Positions 53,449-62,625 of a stretch of DNA of 64,000 bases are shown here, in pieces. The DNA is from Serpentinimonas maccroryi (GTDB lineage Bacteria > Pseudomonadota > Gammaproteobacteria > Burkholderiales > Burkholderiaceae_C), in NCBI RefSeq assembly GCF_000828915.1, contig NZ_AP014569.1, positions 248,001-312,000 on the forward strand, given 5' to 3'. Made by a program: the position numbers and the translations under genes. Every line of letters begins with the position of its first letter. Within the stretch, counting starts at the first letter, position 1. The notes beneath the pieces were generated by a model that worked only from the letters and a program-made list of their open reading frames with translations, made no database searches and was not told the origin of the DNA.

Positions 53449-54716
53449 GCGCCCAAGCGCGCCAAGCGCTCGCTCGCCGGCGGGTGCGAGTAGTAAAAGC
53501 GCACGTAGAGCGGGTCGGGGGTGAGGGTGCTGGCGTTGTCTTGGTACAGCTTAAGCAGGGCGCTGGCGAGGTCGCGTGGGTCGGCGTGCGCCGCCGCAAA
53601 GGCGTCGGCCTCGAACTCTTGCCGGCGCGACAGCGCGCTCATCCAAGGCGAGGCAAAAAAACCGACCAGCGGCGTCACCAGCAAAAACAGGATCAGCGCC
53701 AGCGCCCCGTTGGGCTGCATCAGGTTGGGCGTCACGCCCAAGCCGGTGTAGAACCAGACTTGCTGCGCCAGCCAGCCCAGCAAGGCCAAGGCGCCCAAGC
53801 TCAGCACGGCCATGAGCACAATGCGCTTGAGGATGTGGCGGCGCTTGTAGTGCCCGAGCTCGTGCGCCAGCACGGCGTCGATCTCGCCGGGCGCGAGTTG
53901 CTGCAACAGGGTGTCAAAAAACACCACCCGCTTGGCGGGCCCAAAGCCGGTGAAGTAGGCGTTGGCGTGGGCGCTGCGCTTGCTGCCGTCCATCACGAAC
54001 AAGCCTTGGGCCTTAAAGCCGCAGCGCGCCAACAGGGTTTCGATGCGGGCTTTGAGGGCCGGGTCTTGCAGCGGCTCGAAGCGGTTGAAGAGCGGGGCAA
54101 TCAGGCTCGGGTACAGCACCAGCAGCAGCAGATTGAAGGCCATCCACAGCGCCCACGCCCACAGCCACCACAGCGGGCCGGCGGCCTGCATCAGCCACAA
54201 CAACAAGGCCACCACCGGCAGGCCGATCGCCGCCCCAACCAGGGCTCCTTTGAGGCCGTCGCTGAGCCACAGACGCGGCGTCATGCGGTTGAAGCCGTGT
54301 TTTTGCTCGAGCACGAAGGTGCGGTACCACGACAGGGGCAGCTCCAGCAGCGCACCCAAGGCGGTGAAGGCCGCCAGCAGCGCCACCTGCTGCAGCAAGC
54401 CCGGCCCCAACCACGCCAGCAAGGCCAAGTTGAGGGCATTGAGCCCCCCCAGCAGCGTCCAGCCGATCAGCAGCGCGGCCCCGAAGCTGCCCTCGAGCAA
54501 CCCGAGGCGGGTTTTGGCGATGGTGTAGTCGGCCGCTTTCTGGTGCGCCGCCAGCCCGATGCGCTCGGCAAAGGCGGCGGGCACGCTGGCGCGGTGTTGC
54601 GCCACGTGGCGCATCTGGCGCCCAGCCAGCCAGAGCCGGGTGAGCAAGCCGGCGGTGAGCAGCAGGCAAAACACGGCCGTCCACAGCAGGGGGGCATAAG
54701 CAGCTAGAAAATCCAT
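53445..54716 (-). CDS. M48-family metallopeptidase (CAAX prenyl protease/Ste24-like)
   Basis: Protein of 423 aa from ATG at 54716 (MDFLAAYAPLLWTAVFCLLL); a longer frame exists but lacks family similarity. The zinc site HELGH lies in AVLAHELGHYKRRHILKRI with the downstream Glu in FEADAFAAAHAD. Four to six membrane helices flank a YRTFVLEQKHGFNRMTPRLWL segment typical of Peptidase_M48_N. It is an inner-membrane endopeptidase probably involved in protein quality control. It is upstream of rsgA in the same operon and divergent from orn (83-bp gap). Confidence 0.94.
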   Translation of the reverse strand: MDFLAAYAPLLWTAVFCLLLTAGLLTRLWLAGRQMRHVAQHRASVPAAFAERIGLAAHQKAADYTIAKTRLGLLEGSFGAALLIGWTLLGGLNALNLALLAWLGPGLLQQVALLAAFTALGALLELPLSWYRTFVLEQKHGFNRMTPRLWLSDGLKGALVGAAIGLPVVALLLWLMQAAGPLWWLWAWALWMAFNLLLLVLYPSLIAPLFNRFEPLQDPALKARIETLLARCGFKAQGLFVMDGSKRSAHANAYFTGFGPAKRVVFFDTLLQQLAPGEIDAVLAHELGHYKRRHILKRIVLMAVLSLGALALLGWLAQQVWFYTGLGVTPNLMQPNGALALILFLLVTPLVGFFASPWMSALSRRQEFEADAFAAAHADPRDLASALLKLYQDNASTLTPDPLYVRFYYSHPPASERLARLGA

Positions 54717-54799
54717 AGGGTGCAAGTATAGGAGCCGGCGCAAAAGGCTGCAGGAGTTGGCTGCAGGGAAGGCGCAGGGATGCGATTGAATCGGCGAGA

Positions 54800-55390
54800 A
54801 TGCGGGCCATGCAAACCCCCGACGAACCCAAGGCCGCAACGGCCGAACTGCACCACAGCGACCAAAACCTGGTCTGGATCGACTGCGAGATGAGCGGGCT
54901 CGACCCGGAAAAAGAGCGCCTGCTGGAGATCGCCGTGGTGGTGACCGGGCCGCAGCTGAGCCCGCGCATCGACGGCCCGGTGCTGGTGCTGCAGCAAAGC
55001 GAGGCGCTGCTGGCGGCAATGGACAACTGGAACAAAGGCACGCACGGCAAGAGCGGCCTGCTCGACAAGGTGCGCGCCAGCCGCCTGAGCGAGGCCGAGG
55101 CCGAAGCCGAGCTGCTGGCCTTCCTGCGCCGCTATGTGCCCAAGGGCGGCTCGCCCATGTGTGGCAACAGCGTCGGCCAAGACCGGCGCTTTTTGCTCAA
55201 GTACCTGCCCAAGCTCGAGGACTACTTCCACTACCGCAACCTCGACGTGAGCACGCTCAAAGAGCTTGCCAAACGCTGGCGCCCCGAGGTCTATGCGGCC
55301 TTCAAAAAACAACAGCGCCACACCGCGCTGGCCGATGTGCACGAGTCGATCGACGAGCTGGAGCACTACCGCCAGCACCTGCTGCGCTAA
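54800..55390 (+). CDS. orn: oligoribonuclease
   Basis: Protein of 196 aa (an in-frame ATG at 54809 would give 193). DEDDh exonuclease residues are visible: [12 protein letters not shown] (D and E), [13 protein letters not shown] (D), and [15 protein letters not shown] (H and D). [12 protein letters not shown] and [18 protein letters not shown]-like blocks match Orn closely. It degrades 2-5 nt RNAs and pGpG, the final step in c-di-GMP breakdown. It is divergent from the M48 peptidase gene. Confidence 0.96.
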   Translation: MRAMQTPDEPKAATAELHHSDQNLVWIDCEMSGLDPEKERLLEIAVVVTGPQLSPRIDGPVLVLQQSEALLAAMDNWNKGTHGKSGLLDKVRASRLSEAEAEAELLAFLRRYVPKGGSPMCGNSVGQDRRFLLKYLPKLEDYFHYRNLDVSTLKELAKRWRPEVYAAFKKQQRHTALADVHESIDELEHYRQHLLR

Positions 55391-55397
55391 ATAATTC

Positions 55398-55426
55398 TTG
55401 CACGCCGCGCGAAAATACGCGATAAT
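55398..55426 (+). promoter_or_regulatory. sigma-70-type promoter of the DEAD-box helicase gene
   Basis: TTGCAC at 55398-55403, a 17-nt spacer, and GATAAT at 55421-55426. The -10 matches the consensus at 5 of 6 and the spacing is ideal. Transcription would start near 55433, leaving a leader of about 340 nt before the ATG at 55770. Confidence 0.6.
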
Positions 55427-55769
55427 CAAAGGCTGCGCTGCAAAAGCAGCGTAAACCTTGCATCTGCCTCACGCTTTTTGGGGGTGGTTTCATGGGGAAG
55501 TGGTTGGGCCTTGCTTGATTTGCATGCGCCCGATCGGGCAGTCAGCAGTGGCTGCCCGCAGCCCGGCTTTCGAGCGGCGGCTGCCTGGCCCCATCCAACC
55601 CCAGCCCGGTCGCACTGCCCCAAATAGGGCAGAGTCCTCCGGGCCGATTTGTTTGTGGTCGATGTGTTTTTTCACCACGAACGAATCGGGCGCACCCGCG
55701 CAGCCTGTCACGGCTGGGCGGCCTTCCGTTTTTGTTCCTTTGCGCCCACAGTGCGCATGGACGAACGAC
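55427..55769 (+). other. long 5' leader of the DEAD-box helicase gene, structured
   Basis: No gene is recognisable here; the open frame back to 55458 has no helicase similarity. The transcript would begin with a perfect hairpin CGCTGC-AAAA-GCAGCG (55436-55451). Further on are the palindrome GCCCGATCGGGC (about 55527-55538) and a hairpin GGGCAG-10 nt-CTGCCC (55536-55557) that overlaps it, so the two structures are mutually exclusive. Long leaders are common on cold-inducible RNA helicase genes; a regulatory role is inferred. Confidence 0.5.
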
Positions 55770-57476
55770 ATGACAGACATCACCTGCAACCCTGCGGCCA
55801 TCGACGCCGCGACCCCGTTGGCCACTCCTTTGGCCACCCCCACCACGCCTTCGGCTTTTGCCGCGCTGGGCCTGGCACAGCCGCTGCTCAAAGCCGTGGC
55901 CGACCTGGGTTTCACCCAGCCCACGCTGGTGCAACAAGCCGTGATCCCCAAAGCCATGCAGGCCGAAGGCAGCGCGCGCCCGGGCGGCCACGCCTTCACC
56001 GACCTGATGGTCTCGAGCCAGACCGGCAGCGGCAAAACCGCCGCCTTCCTGCTGCCGGTGCTGCACACCCTGCTGGTGCAGATGGAGCAACAAGAGGCCG
56101 CCGAGCGCGCCGAATGGGAGCGCCTGCAGGCCGAGGCCGCTGCGGCCGGCCAGCCCGCGCCCAAGCGCGCCAAGCGCCAAAACCCGCTGCTGGCGCGCCA
56201 CTTCAAGCCCACCATTCCGGGTGCGCTGGTGCTGTGCCCGACGCGCGAGCTGGCGCAGCAGGTGGCCAACGACGCCATCGACCTAGTGCAGCACTGCCGC
56301 GGCCTGCGCATTGCCAACGTGGTCGGCGGCATGCCCTACCAGATGCAGATCGCCAAGCTGCAAAACGCCAACCTCGTGGTGGCCACGCCGGGCCGCCTGC
56401 TCGATTTGCAGCGCAGCGGCCAGCTGGTGCTCGATCAGGTGCAGTTTTTGGTGGTCGATGAGGCCGACCGCATGCTCGACCTCGGCTTTGCCGACGACCT
56501 AGCCGAAGTCAACCGCCTCACCGCCGCGCGGCGCCAGACCATGATGTTCAGCGCCACCTTTGCGCCGCGCATCCAGGCGCTGGCCACGCGCGTCATGCGC
56601 GAGCCGCAGCGGGTGCAGATCGACACCCCGCAAGACCGCCATGTGAACATCGAGCAGCGCCTGTACTGGTGCGACAGCCCGGAGCACAAGCGCCAGTTGC
56701 TGGATCACTGGCTGCGCGACGCCAGCATCGAGCAGGCGATCGTGTTCTCCAGCACCCAGATCGAGTGCGACGCGCTGGCCGCCGACCTGCAGCAAGCCGG
56801 CTTTGCGGCCGTGGCGCTGCACGGCGCACTCAGCCAAGGCTTGCGCAACCGCCGCCTGACGGCGCTGCGCAGCGGTCAGGTGCAGATTCTGGTGGCCACC
56901 GACGTGGCCGCGCGCGGCATCGACGTGCCCAGCATCACCCATGTGTTCAACTTTGGGCTGCCCATGAAGGCCGAAGACTACACGCACCGCATCGGCCGCA
57001 CCGGCCGCGCCGGGCGCCAAGGGCTGGCGGTGACCATGGCCGAAATGCGCGACCGGCGCAAGATCGGCGAAATCGAAGCCTACAGCCAGCAAGTGATCGA
57101 CACCCACACCGTGCCCGGCATGGAGCCACGCAAGCCCGTGTACGAGAGCCGCGATACCCGTCGTGCCCCCGGCGGCCGCCCGCCAGCCGGCCGCGGTGCC
57201 CGCCCGGGGCCCTACAGCGGTCCGCGCGAAGGCGGTTTTGGCGCCCGCCCCACACAGCATCAGCCGCACCACCCACCGCGCACCCCCGGCGAGGGGCCGC
57301 GCCACGGCTTTGGCAAACCGGCCCCGGCACGCCAGGGCGACCGCCCGGCCTTTGGCGACCGTCCGGCGTTTGCCGAGCGCCCATCCTTCGGCGACCGCCC
57401 GGCTTGGGGCGACAAGCGCGAGCGCCCGCAAGGCGGGGCCAAGCCCTTTGCCGGCAAAGGGCGCCCGAGCCGCTGA
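55770..57476 (+). CDS. DEAD-box ATP-dependent RNA helicase (RhlE-like)
   Basis: Protein of 568 aa from ATG at 55770. Motifs in order: Q motif region FAALGLAQPLLKAVADLGFTQPTLVQ, motif I SSQTGSGKTAAFLLP, Ia CPTRELAQQV, Ib ATPGRLLDL, II VVDEADRMLDLGF, III FSATF, IV IVFSSTQIECDALA, V VATDVAARGIDVPS, VI YTHRIGRTGRAGRQG. The C-terminal 120 residues are Arg/Gly/Pro-rich with repeated FGDRPAF-type units, likely an RNA-binding disordered tail. A 45-residue insert rich in Ala, Glu and Arg lies between motifs I and Ia. It probably remodels RNA in ribosome assembly or at low temperature. Confidence 0.92.
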   Translation: MTDITCNPAAIDAATPLATPLATPTTPSAFAALGLAQPLLKAVADLGFTQPTLVQQAVIPKAMQAEGSARPGGHAFTDLMVSSQTGSGKTAAFLLPVLHTLLVQMEQQEAAERAEWERLQAEAAAAGQPAPKRAKRQNPLLARHFKPTIPGALVLCPTRELAQQVANDAIDLVQHCRGLRIANVVGGMPYQMQIAKLQNANLVVATPGRLLDLQRSGQLVLDQVQFLVVDEADRMLDLGFADDLAEVNRLTAARRQTMMFSATFAPRIQALATRVMREPQRVQIDTPQDRHVNIEQRLYWCDSPEHKRQLLDHWLRDASIEQAIVFSSTQIECDALAADLQQAGFAAVALHGALSQGLRNRRLTALRSGQVQILVATDVAARGIDVPSITHVFNFGLPMKAEDYTHRIGRTGRAGRQGLAVTMAEMRDRRKIGEIEAYSQQVIDTHTVPGMEPRKPVYESRDTRRAPGGRPPAGRGARPGPYSGPREGGFGARPTQHQPHHPPRTPGEGPRHGFGKPAPARQGDRPAFGDRPAFAERPSFGDRPAWGDKRERPQGGAKPFAGKGRPSR

Positions 57477-57599
57477 GCCCAGCCTGCCCTGACCCCAGCA
57501 CCTAGGGGGGGGGCGGTGGCGCTGGCGCTGGCGTGCCCCGATGCGGCACAATGGTGGCTCAAAGGCGGCGTGCATGTGCCGCGCTAGGAGCCCCTCCAG

Positions 57600-58469
57600 A
57601 TGAATCCCTCCACCCTGATCGGGATGGTGGCCAGCGTGCTGCTGCTGGTCGTCGTGATGATTTTTGCGGCCGAAGACCCGCTGCTGTTCATCGACCTGCC
57701 GGGCTTGGGGATCGTGCTCTTTGGCACCTTGGCCGCCACCTTCATGAGCTACCCGCTGCGCGAGGTGCTGCGCGTGTTCAAGCTCTTTGGCACCGTGATC
57801 CGCAACGAGCGGCTCTACACCCAGAGCGCCATCGACGAGCTGGTCGATGTCTCGCGCTTGTGGATACGCGACGACCTCGCCGCGGTCGAGCGCGCGCTCA
57901 AAAATGTCAACAACCCCTTTTTGCGCACCGGGGTGCAGTTGGTGATCGAGCGCACGCCCGAGGCCGACATCTTGGACCTGATGCAGTGGCGCATCTCGCG
58001 CCTGCGCGCCAAAGAGGCGGCGGAAGCGCAACTGTTTCGCGTCATGGCCAGCTACGCGCCCGCCTTTGGCATGATCGGCACCTTGGTCGGGCTGGTCAAC
58101 ATGATGGACATTCTGGGCACCGGCGACATGCTGGTGATCGGCGGCCATCTGGCAGTGGCCCTGATGACCACCTTTTACGGCATCTTGCTGGCCAATCTGG
58201 TCTTCAAGCCGGTGGCGGTCAAGCTCGAGCGCCGCACCGAGCAGCGCGTGATCTTGATGAACATGGTGATGCAGGGCATCGCCATGATGACGGCGCGGCG
58301 CAGCCCGTCGCTGATGCGCGAAACGCTCAAATCCTTTGCGGCCCACCACGAGGATGAAATTTTTGACGGTGCGCAGCCAGCGGCCCGATCGGGGGGCTGG
58401 TGGCCCTTTGGGGCGCGCAAGTCCAATCCAGCCAGCAAACCCGGCCCCAGCGCAGCCGGGCGGCCATGA
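57600..58469 (+). CDS. motA: flagellar stator protein MotA (PomA-like)
   Basis: Protein of 289 aa with four membrane helices. The N-terminus MNPSTLIGMVASVLLLVVVMIFA, the loop with YPLREVLRVFKLFG, charged cytoplasmic loop AEAQLFRVMASYAPAFGMIGTLVGLVNMM (conserved prolines for torque) and HLAVALMTTFYGILLANLVFKPVAVKLE identify the MotA/PomA family. With the next gene it forms a proton- or sodium-driven stator. AGGAG lies 10 bp before the ATG. The C-terminal 40 residues are an unusual flexible tail. It overlaps motB by 4 bp and lies outside the main flagellar cluster. Confidence 0.92.
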   Translation: MNPSTLIGMVASVLLLVVVMIFAAEDPLLFIDLPGLGIVLFGTLAATFMSYPLREVLRVFKLFGTVIRNERLYTQSAIDELVDVSRLWIRDDLAAVERALKNVNNPFLRTGVQLVIERTPEADILDLMQWRISRLRAKEAAEAQLFRVMASYAPAFGMIGTLVGLVNMMDILGTGDMLVIGGHLAVALMTTFYGILLANLVFKPVAVKLERRTEQRVILMNMVMQGIAMMTARRSPSLMRETLKSFAAHHEDEIFDGAQPAARSGGWWPFGARKSNPASKPGPSAAGRP

Positions 58470-59353
58470 GCCCTCCGACTTTGCTCGAAAGCATGCTGGC
58501 CCGAATGCCCTCCGGGCCGGGTGCGGCGGCCAAAGCCGCGCCAGGCCAAAACGCGGCCTCGCCCAGCGAAGGCAGCGCCAACCAGTCCATCAGTGCCTTG
58601 CACAGTGGGCGCTTCGAGCGCTGGCATGTGGACCCAGCGCCGGTGCAGGAGGAAGAAACCTGGCTGATCACCTACCTCGACGTGGTCACGCTGCTGCTGG
58701 CGATGATGGTCGTGATGCTGGCTTTTTCCGAGCCGGTGAGCGAAGCCTTTAGGGGCGAGCGGCGCGAAATCGCGCTCGACCGCATGCACCCGCAGGTGCA
58801 GGCCGCGGCCGATGCGGGCACCACCATTTTGCCGCCGGTGCCGCTGCCGCACCCGGCCACGGCCCCGGCGCGGGTCGAGGGCGACCCGGTCGATATCCGC
58901 GCCGCCCCGGTGCCGCCCGAGCCACCCGCGCTCAATGTGGGCGAATTGGGCGAGAACGTGGAAGTGGTCACCGAAGCCAAGGGGGTGACGCGCTTTCGCA
59001 TCAGCAGCGAGCTGCTGTTTGCACCCGGCCAAGCCGCACTCACTCCGGCCGGCCAGCGCGTGATCGACGAGCTGCTGCCGGTGCTCAACCAAGCCCTGGG
59101 CCACACCATCGTGGTCGAGGGTCACACCGACAACGTGCCCATTGCCACCGCGCGCTTTCCCTCCAACTGGGAGCTGGCGGCGGGTCGCGCCGGCGCCGTG
59201 GTGCGCCACCTCGAGACGCGCGGCGTCAACCCGATGCGGTTGCGCGCCACCGGCGTGGCCGATACGCGCCCGCTGGCCGACAACGCCAGCGCGCAGGGGC
59301 GGGCGCAAAACCGGCGCGTCGAAATCGTGCTCGAAGCGCCGCCGGTGAATTAG
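58466..59353 (+). CDS. motB: flagellar stator protein MotB-like (OmpA domain)
   Basis: Protein of 295 aa from ATG at 58466 (ATGA overlap with motA). About 60 flexible cytoplasmic residues precede the single membrane helix WLITYLDVVTLLLAMMVVMLAFS, whose Asp is the expected ion-binding residue. The periplasmic OmpA/MotB domain includes VVEGHTDNVPIATARFPSNWELAAGRAGAVVRHLETRGV and NRRVEIVLEAP, which anchor the stator to peptidoglycan. The N-terminal extension is longer than in E. coli MotB, whose transmembrane Asp is near residue 32. Confidence 0.92.
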   Translation: MSPPTLLESMLARMPSGPGAAAKAAPGQNAASPSEGSANQSISALHSGRFERWHVDPAPVQEEETWLITYLDVVTLLLAMMVVMLAFSEPVSEAFRGERREIALDRMHPQVQAAADAGTTILPPVPLPHPATAPARVEGDPVDIRAAPVPPEPPALNVGELGENVEVVTEAKGVTRFRISSELLFAPGQAALTPAGQRVIDELLPVLNQALGHTIVVEGHTDNVPIATARFPSNWELAAGRAGAVVRHLETRGVNPMRLRATGVADTRPLADNASAQGRAQNRRVEIVLEAPPVN

Positions 59354-59432
59354 GCTCCCACAGCCAAGGCCAAGCGCACCAGGCCCTAGCGCAACAGCCC
59401 AAGGGTGCGGGCCAGCAGCCGATAATCGGCGC

Positions 59433-61787
59433 ATGACCCTTCAATTTGCGCCCGAAACCGCTGCCACCCCAGCCACCCTGCCGCCGCTGCTGCAAGCGCT
59501 CAACCCCGAACAACTCGCCGCCGTCACGCTGGGGCCGGAGCCGGCGCTGATTCTGGCCGGGGCCGGTTCGGGCAAAACCAAGGTGCTCACCACCCGCATC
59601 GCGTGGTTGCTGAGCACCGGCCAGCTCAGCCCGGCCGGGGTGCTGGCCGTGACCTTCACCAACAAGGCCGCCAAAGAGATGCTCACGCGCCTGGGGGCGC
59701 TGCTGCCGCTGAACGTGCGCGGCATGTGGATCGGCACCTTTCACGGCCTGTGCCACCGCATGCTGCGCGCCCACTGCAAGCTGCTCAACCTGCCGGCCAC
59801 GTTCCAGATTCTGGACATGCAGGACCAGCTCAGCGCCATCAAGCGGCTGCACAAACAGCTCGCGCTCGATGAGGAGCGTTTCAAGCCCAAGGAGCTGCAG
59901 TGGTTCATCAACGCCTGCAAAGAGGAAGGCCAGCGCGCGCACCAGGTGCCGGTGCGCGACGCCGATCAGCGCCACAAGGTCGAGTTTTACCGCCTCTACG
60001 AGGAGCAGTGCCAGCGCGAAGGCGTGCTCGACTTTGGCGAGCTGCTGCTGCGCAGCTACGAACTGCTGCGCGACCACGACCCGGTGCGCGAGCACTACCA
60101 GCGCCGTTTCAGGCACATCTTGGTCGATGAATTCCAAGACACCAACAAGCTCCAGTACGCTTGGCTCAAGCTGCTGGCCGGGCGCATGGAGGGCGGCCGC
60201 TTCGTGCCCGCCGGCAACGCCGTGCTGGCGGTGGGCGACGACGACCAGAGCATTTACGCCTTCAGGGGCGCGCGCGTGGGCAATATGGCCGACTTTGTGC
60301 GCGAATTCGGCGTGCGCCAGCAAATCAAGCTCGAGCAAAACTACCGCAGCCAGGCGCACATCCTGGAAGCCGCCAACCGCCTGATCGAGCACAACCAAGG
60401 CCGGCTGGGCAAAAACCTGCGCACCGACCAAGGCTGCGGCGAGCCGCTGCGCGTCTATGAGGCGCCGAGCGACTACGCCGAGGCCAACTGGGTGGTCGAT
60501 GAGGTGCGCCAGCTCATCGGCCGCGACGGCTTGCCCGCGCACGAGGTGGCGCTGCTCTACCGCAGCAACGCGCAGAGCCGGGTGCTCGAGACGGCGCTGT
60601 TCAACGCCGGGCTGCCGTACCGGGTGTACGGCGGGCTGCGTTTTTTCGAGCGCGCCGAGATCAAGCACGCGCTGGCTTATCTGCGCCTGATCGACAACCC
60701 GCACGACGACACCAGCCTGCTGCGGGTGGTCAATTTTCCGCCGCGCGGCATCGGCGCGCGCAGCATCGAGGCCTTGCAGGCCGCTGCGGCTTCCGCCGGT
60801 TGTTCGCTGCACGATGCGGTCAGCGCCGTGCCGGGCAAGGCCGGCTCCCACTTGGCGGCCTTCGTGGCCTTGCTCGACGTGCTGCGCGAGGGCAGCCAGG
60901 GCCAGCCGCTGCGCCAGATCGTGGCGCTGGTGTTGCAGCACAGCGGCTTGCTGGCGCACTACCGCGCCGAGCGCGACGGCAGCGAGCGGGTGGAAAACCT
61001 CGAGGAGCTGCTCAACGCCGCCGAGAGCTTTGTGCTGCAACAAGGCTTTGGCCGCGATGCGGTGGCGCTGCCGCTGGACGAGACCGCCGCCGCCGAAGCC
61101 CGCGCTGCCGCCTCCGATTCGGGCTTTGAGGAGCCCAGCGGCGAAACCCTCAGCCCCTTGCAGGCCTTCCTGAGCCACGCCGCGCTCGAGGCTGGCGACA
61201 ACCAGGCACAGAGCGGGCAAGACGCGGTGCAGCTGATGACGGTGCACGCCGCCAAGGGGCTGGAGTTCGACGCCGTGTTCATCACCGGGCTCGAAGAGGG
61301 GCTGTTCCCGCACGACAACTCCAGCGCCAGCCCGCAGGCGCTGGAAGAGGAGCGGCGGCTGATGTACGTGGCGATCACGCGCGCGCGCCAGCGGCTCTAC
61401 CTGAGCCACGCCCAGACGCGCATGTTGCACGGCCAAACGCGCTACCACCCGCGCAGCCGCTTTGTGGACGAACTGCCCGCGCAGTGTCTGCAATGGCTCA
61501 GCCCCAAGCCGGGCAGCGGCTTGGGCGCAGCGGGCTTGGGCAAAGCGGCAGTCGGGCTGCAGCCGGCTTGGGGGCGCAGCGCCTTGGTGTCCGAGGCGCC
61601 CAGCCGCGCGGCGGCAGACGCAACGCACGGCCTCCGCGCCGGCATGCAGGTGTTTCACCCAAAATTTGGCCAAGGCCAGGTGCTGGCGGTCGAGGGGCGC
61701 GGCGACGACGCACGGGCGCAGGTGAGCTTCACGCGCCACGGCAGCAAGTGGCTGGCGCTGGCGGTGGCCAAGCTCACGCCGCTGTGA
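59433..61787 (+). CDS. uvrD: UvrD/PcrA-family DNA helicase
   Basis: Protein of 784 aa, a complete SF1A helicase. Motif I LAGAGSGKTKVLTTRI, Ia FTNKAAKEM, II ILVDEFQDTNKLQY, III VGDDDQSIYAFRGA, IV QNYRSQ, V MTVHAAKGLEFDAVFI and VI LMYVAITRARQRLYLS are all visible. The C-terminus HGLRAGMQVFHPKFGQGQVLAVEGRG is the Tudor-like domain that contacts RNA polymerase. It unwinds DNA in mismatch and nucleotide-excision repair. It follows motB by 79 bp in the same direction. Confidence 0.96.
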   Translation: MTLQFAPETAATPATLPPLLQALNPEQLAAVTLGPEPALILAGAGSGKTKVLTTRIAWLLSTGQLSPAGVLAVTFTNKAAKEMLTRLGALLPLNVRGMWIGTFHGLCHRMLRAHCKLLNLPATFQILDMQDQLSAIKRLHKQLALDEERFKPKELQWFINACKEEGQRAHQVPVRDADQRHKVEFYRLYEEQCQREGVLDFGELLLRSYELLRDHDPVREHYQRRFRHILVDEFQDTNKLQYAWLKLLAGRMEGGRFVPAGNAVLAVGDDDQSIYAFRGARVGNMADFVREFGVRQQIKLEQNYRSQAHILEAANRLIEHNQGRLGKNLRTDQGCGEPLRVYEAPSDYAEANWVVDEVRQLIGRDGLPAHEVALLYRSNAQSRVLETALFNAGLPYRVYGGLRFFERAEIKHALAYLRLIDNPHDDTSLLRVVNFPPRGIGARSIEALQAAAASAGCSLHDAVSAVPGKAGSHLAAFVALLDVLREGSQGQPLRQIVALVLQHSGLLAHYRAERDGSERVENLEELLNAAESFVLQQGFGRDAVALPLDETAAAEARAAASDSGFEEPSGETLSPLQAFLSHAALEAGDNQAQSGQDAVQLMTVHAAKGLEFDAVFITGLEEGLFPHDNSSASPQALEEERRLMYVAITRARQRLYLSHAQTRMLHGQTRYHPRSRFVDELPAQCLQWLSPKPGSGLGAAGLGKAAVGLQPAWGRSALVSEAPSRAAADATHGLRAGMQVFHPKFGQGQVLAVEGRGDDARAQVSFTRHGSKWLALAVAKLTPL

Positions 61788-61812
61788 CGCTCAGTGGCTG
61801 AGCTTGGGCCGC

Positions 61813-62625
61813 TCAGGCCGGGGGTTGCCCCTCGTCGGTCTCGAAGCTGTCGCGGAAGGTGAAGTAGAGCGAGGTGAAAAAGATCGCGCTCATGAGCATG
61901 GCCACCGGAAACAGCAGCATGCTGATGAAGCGTGGCCCACCCACCAAGCTGCCCAGCAGCACCAGCACCAAGGCCACACCGAAGAACACCGCGGCCCAGC
62001 CCAAAAAGTAATACAGCAGCGCCGCCTTGTTGGTCCAGCAGGCCAGCGCGCTGAAAAACAGGCTCTTGAGCGGCGACACCCCGTGCCAGTGCACCAGCGC
62101 CGGGGCGTGCCAAAACAGCAGCCCGAGCGGCACGTGCAGCAGCGCGCTGACGAGCATGCGGTTGATGGCCTCGGGTGCGAGCATCAGGTCTTGGGGCGTG
62201 GGGCTGGCACCGGGCTCCACCGGCACGGCCGCTGGGTCTGGCAGCACCGCGGGCGCGGCCGCGCCGCCGGTGATCAGCAGCGTCAGGCCCAAAATCAGCA
62301 GCGATCCGGCGGCGTAGATCAGGCCCAGCACCAGCATGGCGCGCGCGCGCTCGCGCCCGGCGGCAAAGGCGCTGGCCAGCACCGCGGGCATGGGGAACTG
62401 GCCCGAGTTTGCGATGCGCGTGGCTGCCATCAGGCCCAGCGTGGCGGCGGGCAGCAGCGCCAGCGCCAGCGCCTGCCCGAGCAGCGGCACCAGCGACAGC
62501 ACCGAAACCACCAGCATGAACAGAAAAAACAACCCGGCCAGCGCCAGCGGTTGCTTGAAAAACGTGCTCAGGCCCAAGCGCACCCACATCAATCCGGTGC
62601 GCGCCGGTACGCGGTGCAGCCTCAT
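61813..62625 (-). CDS. BPSS1780-family membrane protein
   Basis: Protein of 270 aa from ATG at 62625 (MRLHRVPARTGLMWVRLGLSTFFKQP), overlapping thrB by 4 bp. About six hydrophobic helices, with FKQPLALAGLFFLFMLVVSVLSLVPLLGQ and LMAATRIANSGQFP near the N-terminus, and SALLHVPLGLLFWHAPALVHWHGVSPLKSLFFSALACW in the middle, the pattern of this Burkholderiales-specific family of unknown function. Co-expression with homoserine kinase is implied by the overlap. No catalytic motif is visible. Confidence 0.85.
   Translation of the reverse strand: MRLHRVPARTGLMWVRLGLSTFFKQPLALAGLFFLFMLVVSVLSLVPLLGQALALALLPAATLGLMAATRIANSGQFPMPAVLASAFAAGRERARAMLVLGLIYAAGSLLILGLTLLITGGAAAPAVLPDPAAVPVEPGASPTPQDLMLAPEAINRMLVSALLHVPLGLLFWHAPALVHWHGVSPLKSLFFSALACWTNKAALLYYFLGWAAVFFGVALVLVLLGSLVGGPRFISMLLFPVAMLMSAIFFTSLYFTFRDSFETDEGQPPA

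Noticed and set aside
57559-57586. A TCAA-N15-GCCG sigma-28-like promoter before motA
   Set aside because: The -10 is poor (GCCGCGCT), and the transcript would start after the ribosome-binding site at 57586-57590, so it could not drive normal motA translation.
59226-61739. A long minus-strand open frame (837 codons) opposite uvrD
   Set aside because: It is an antisense frame created by high GC content. The plus strand encodes a complete UvrD helicase with all motifs.
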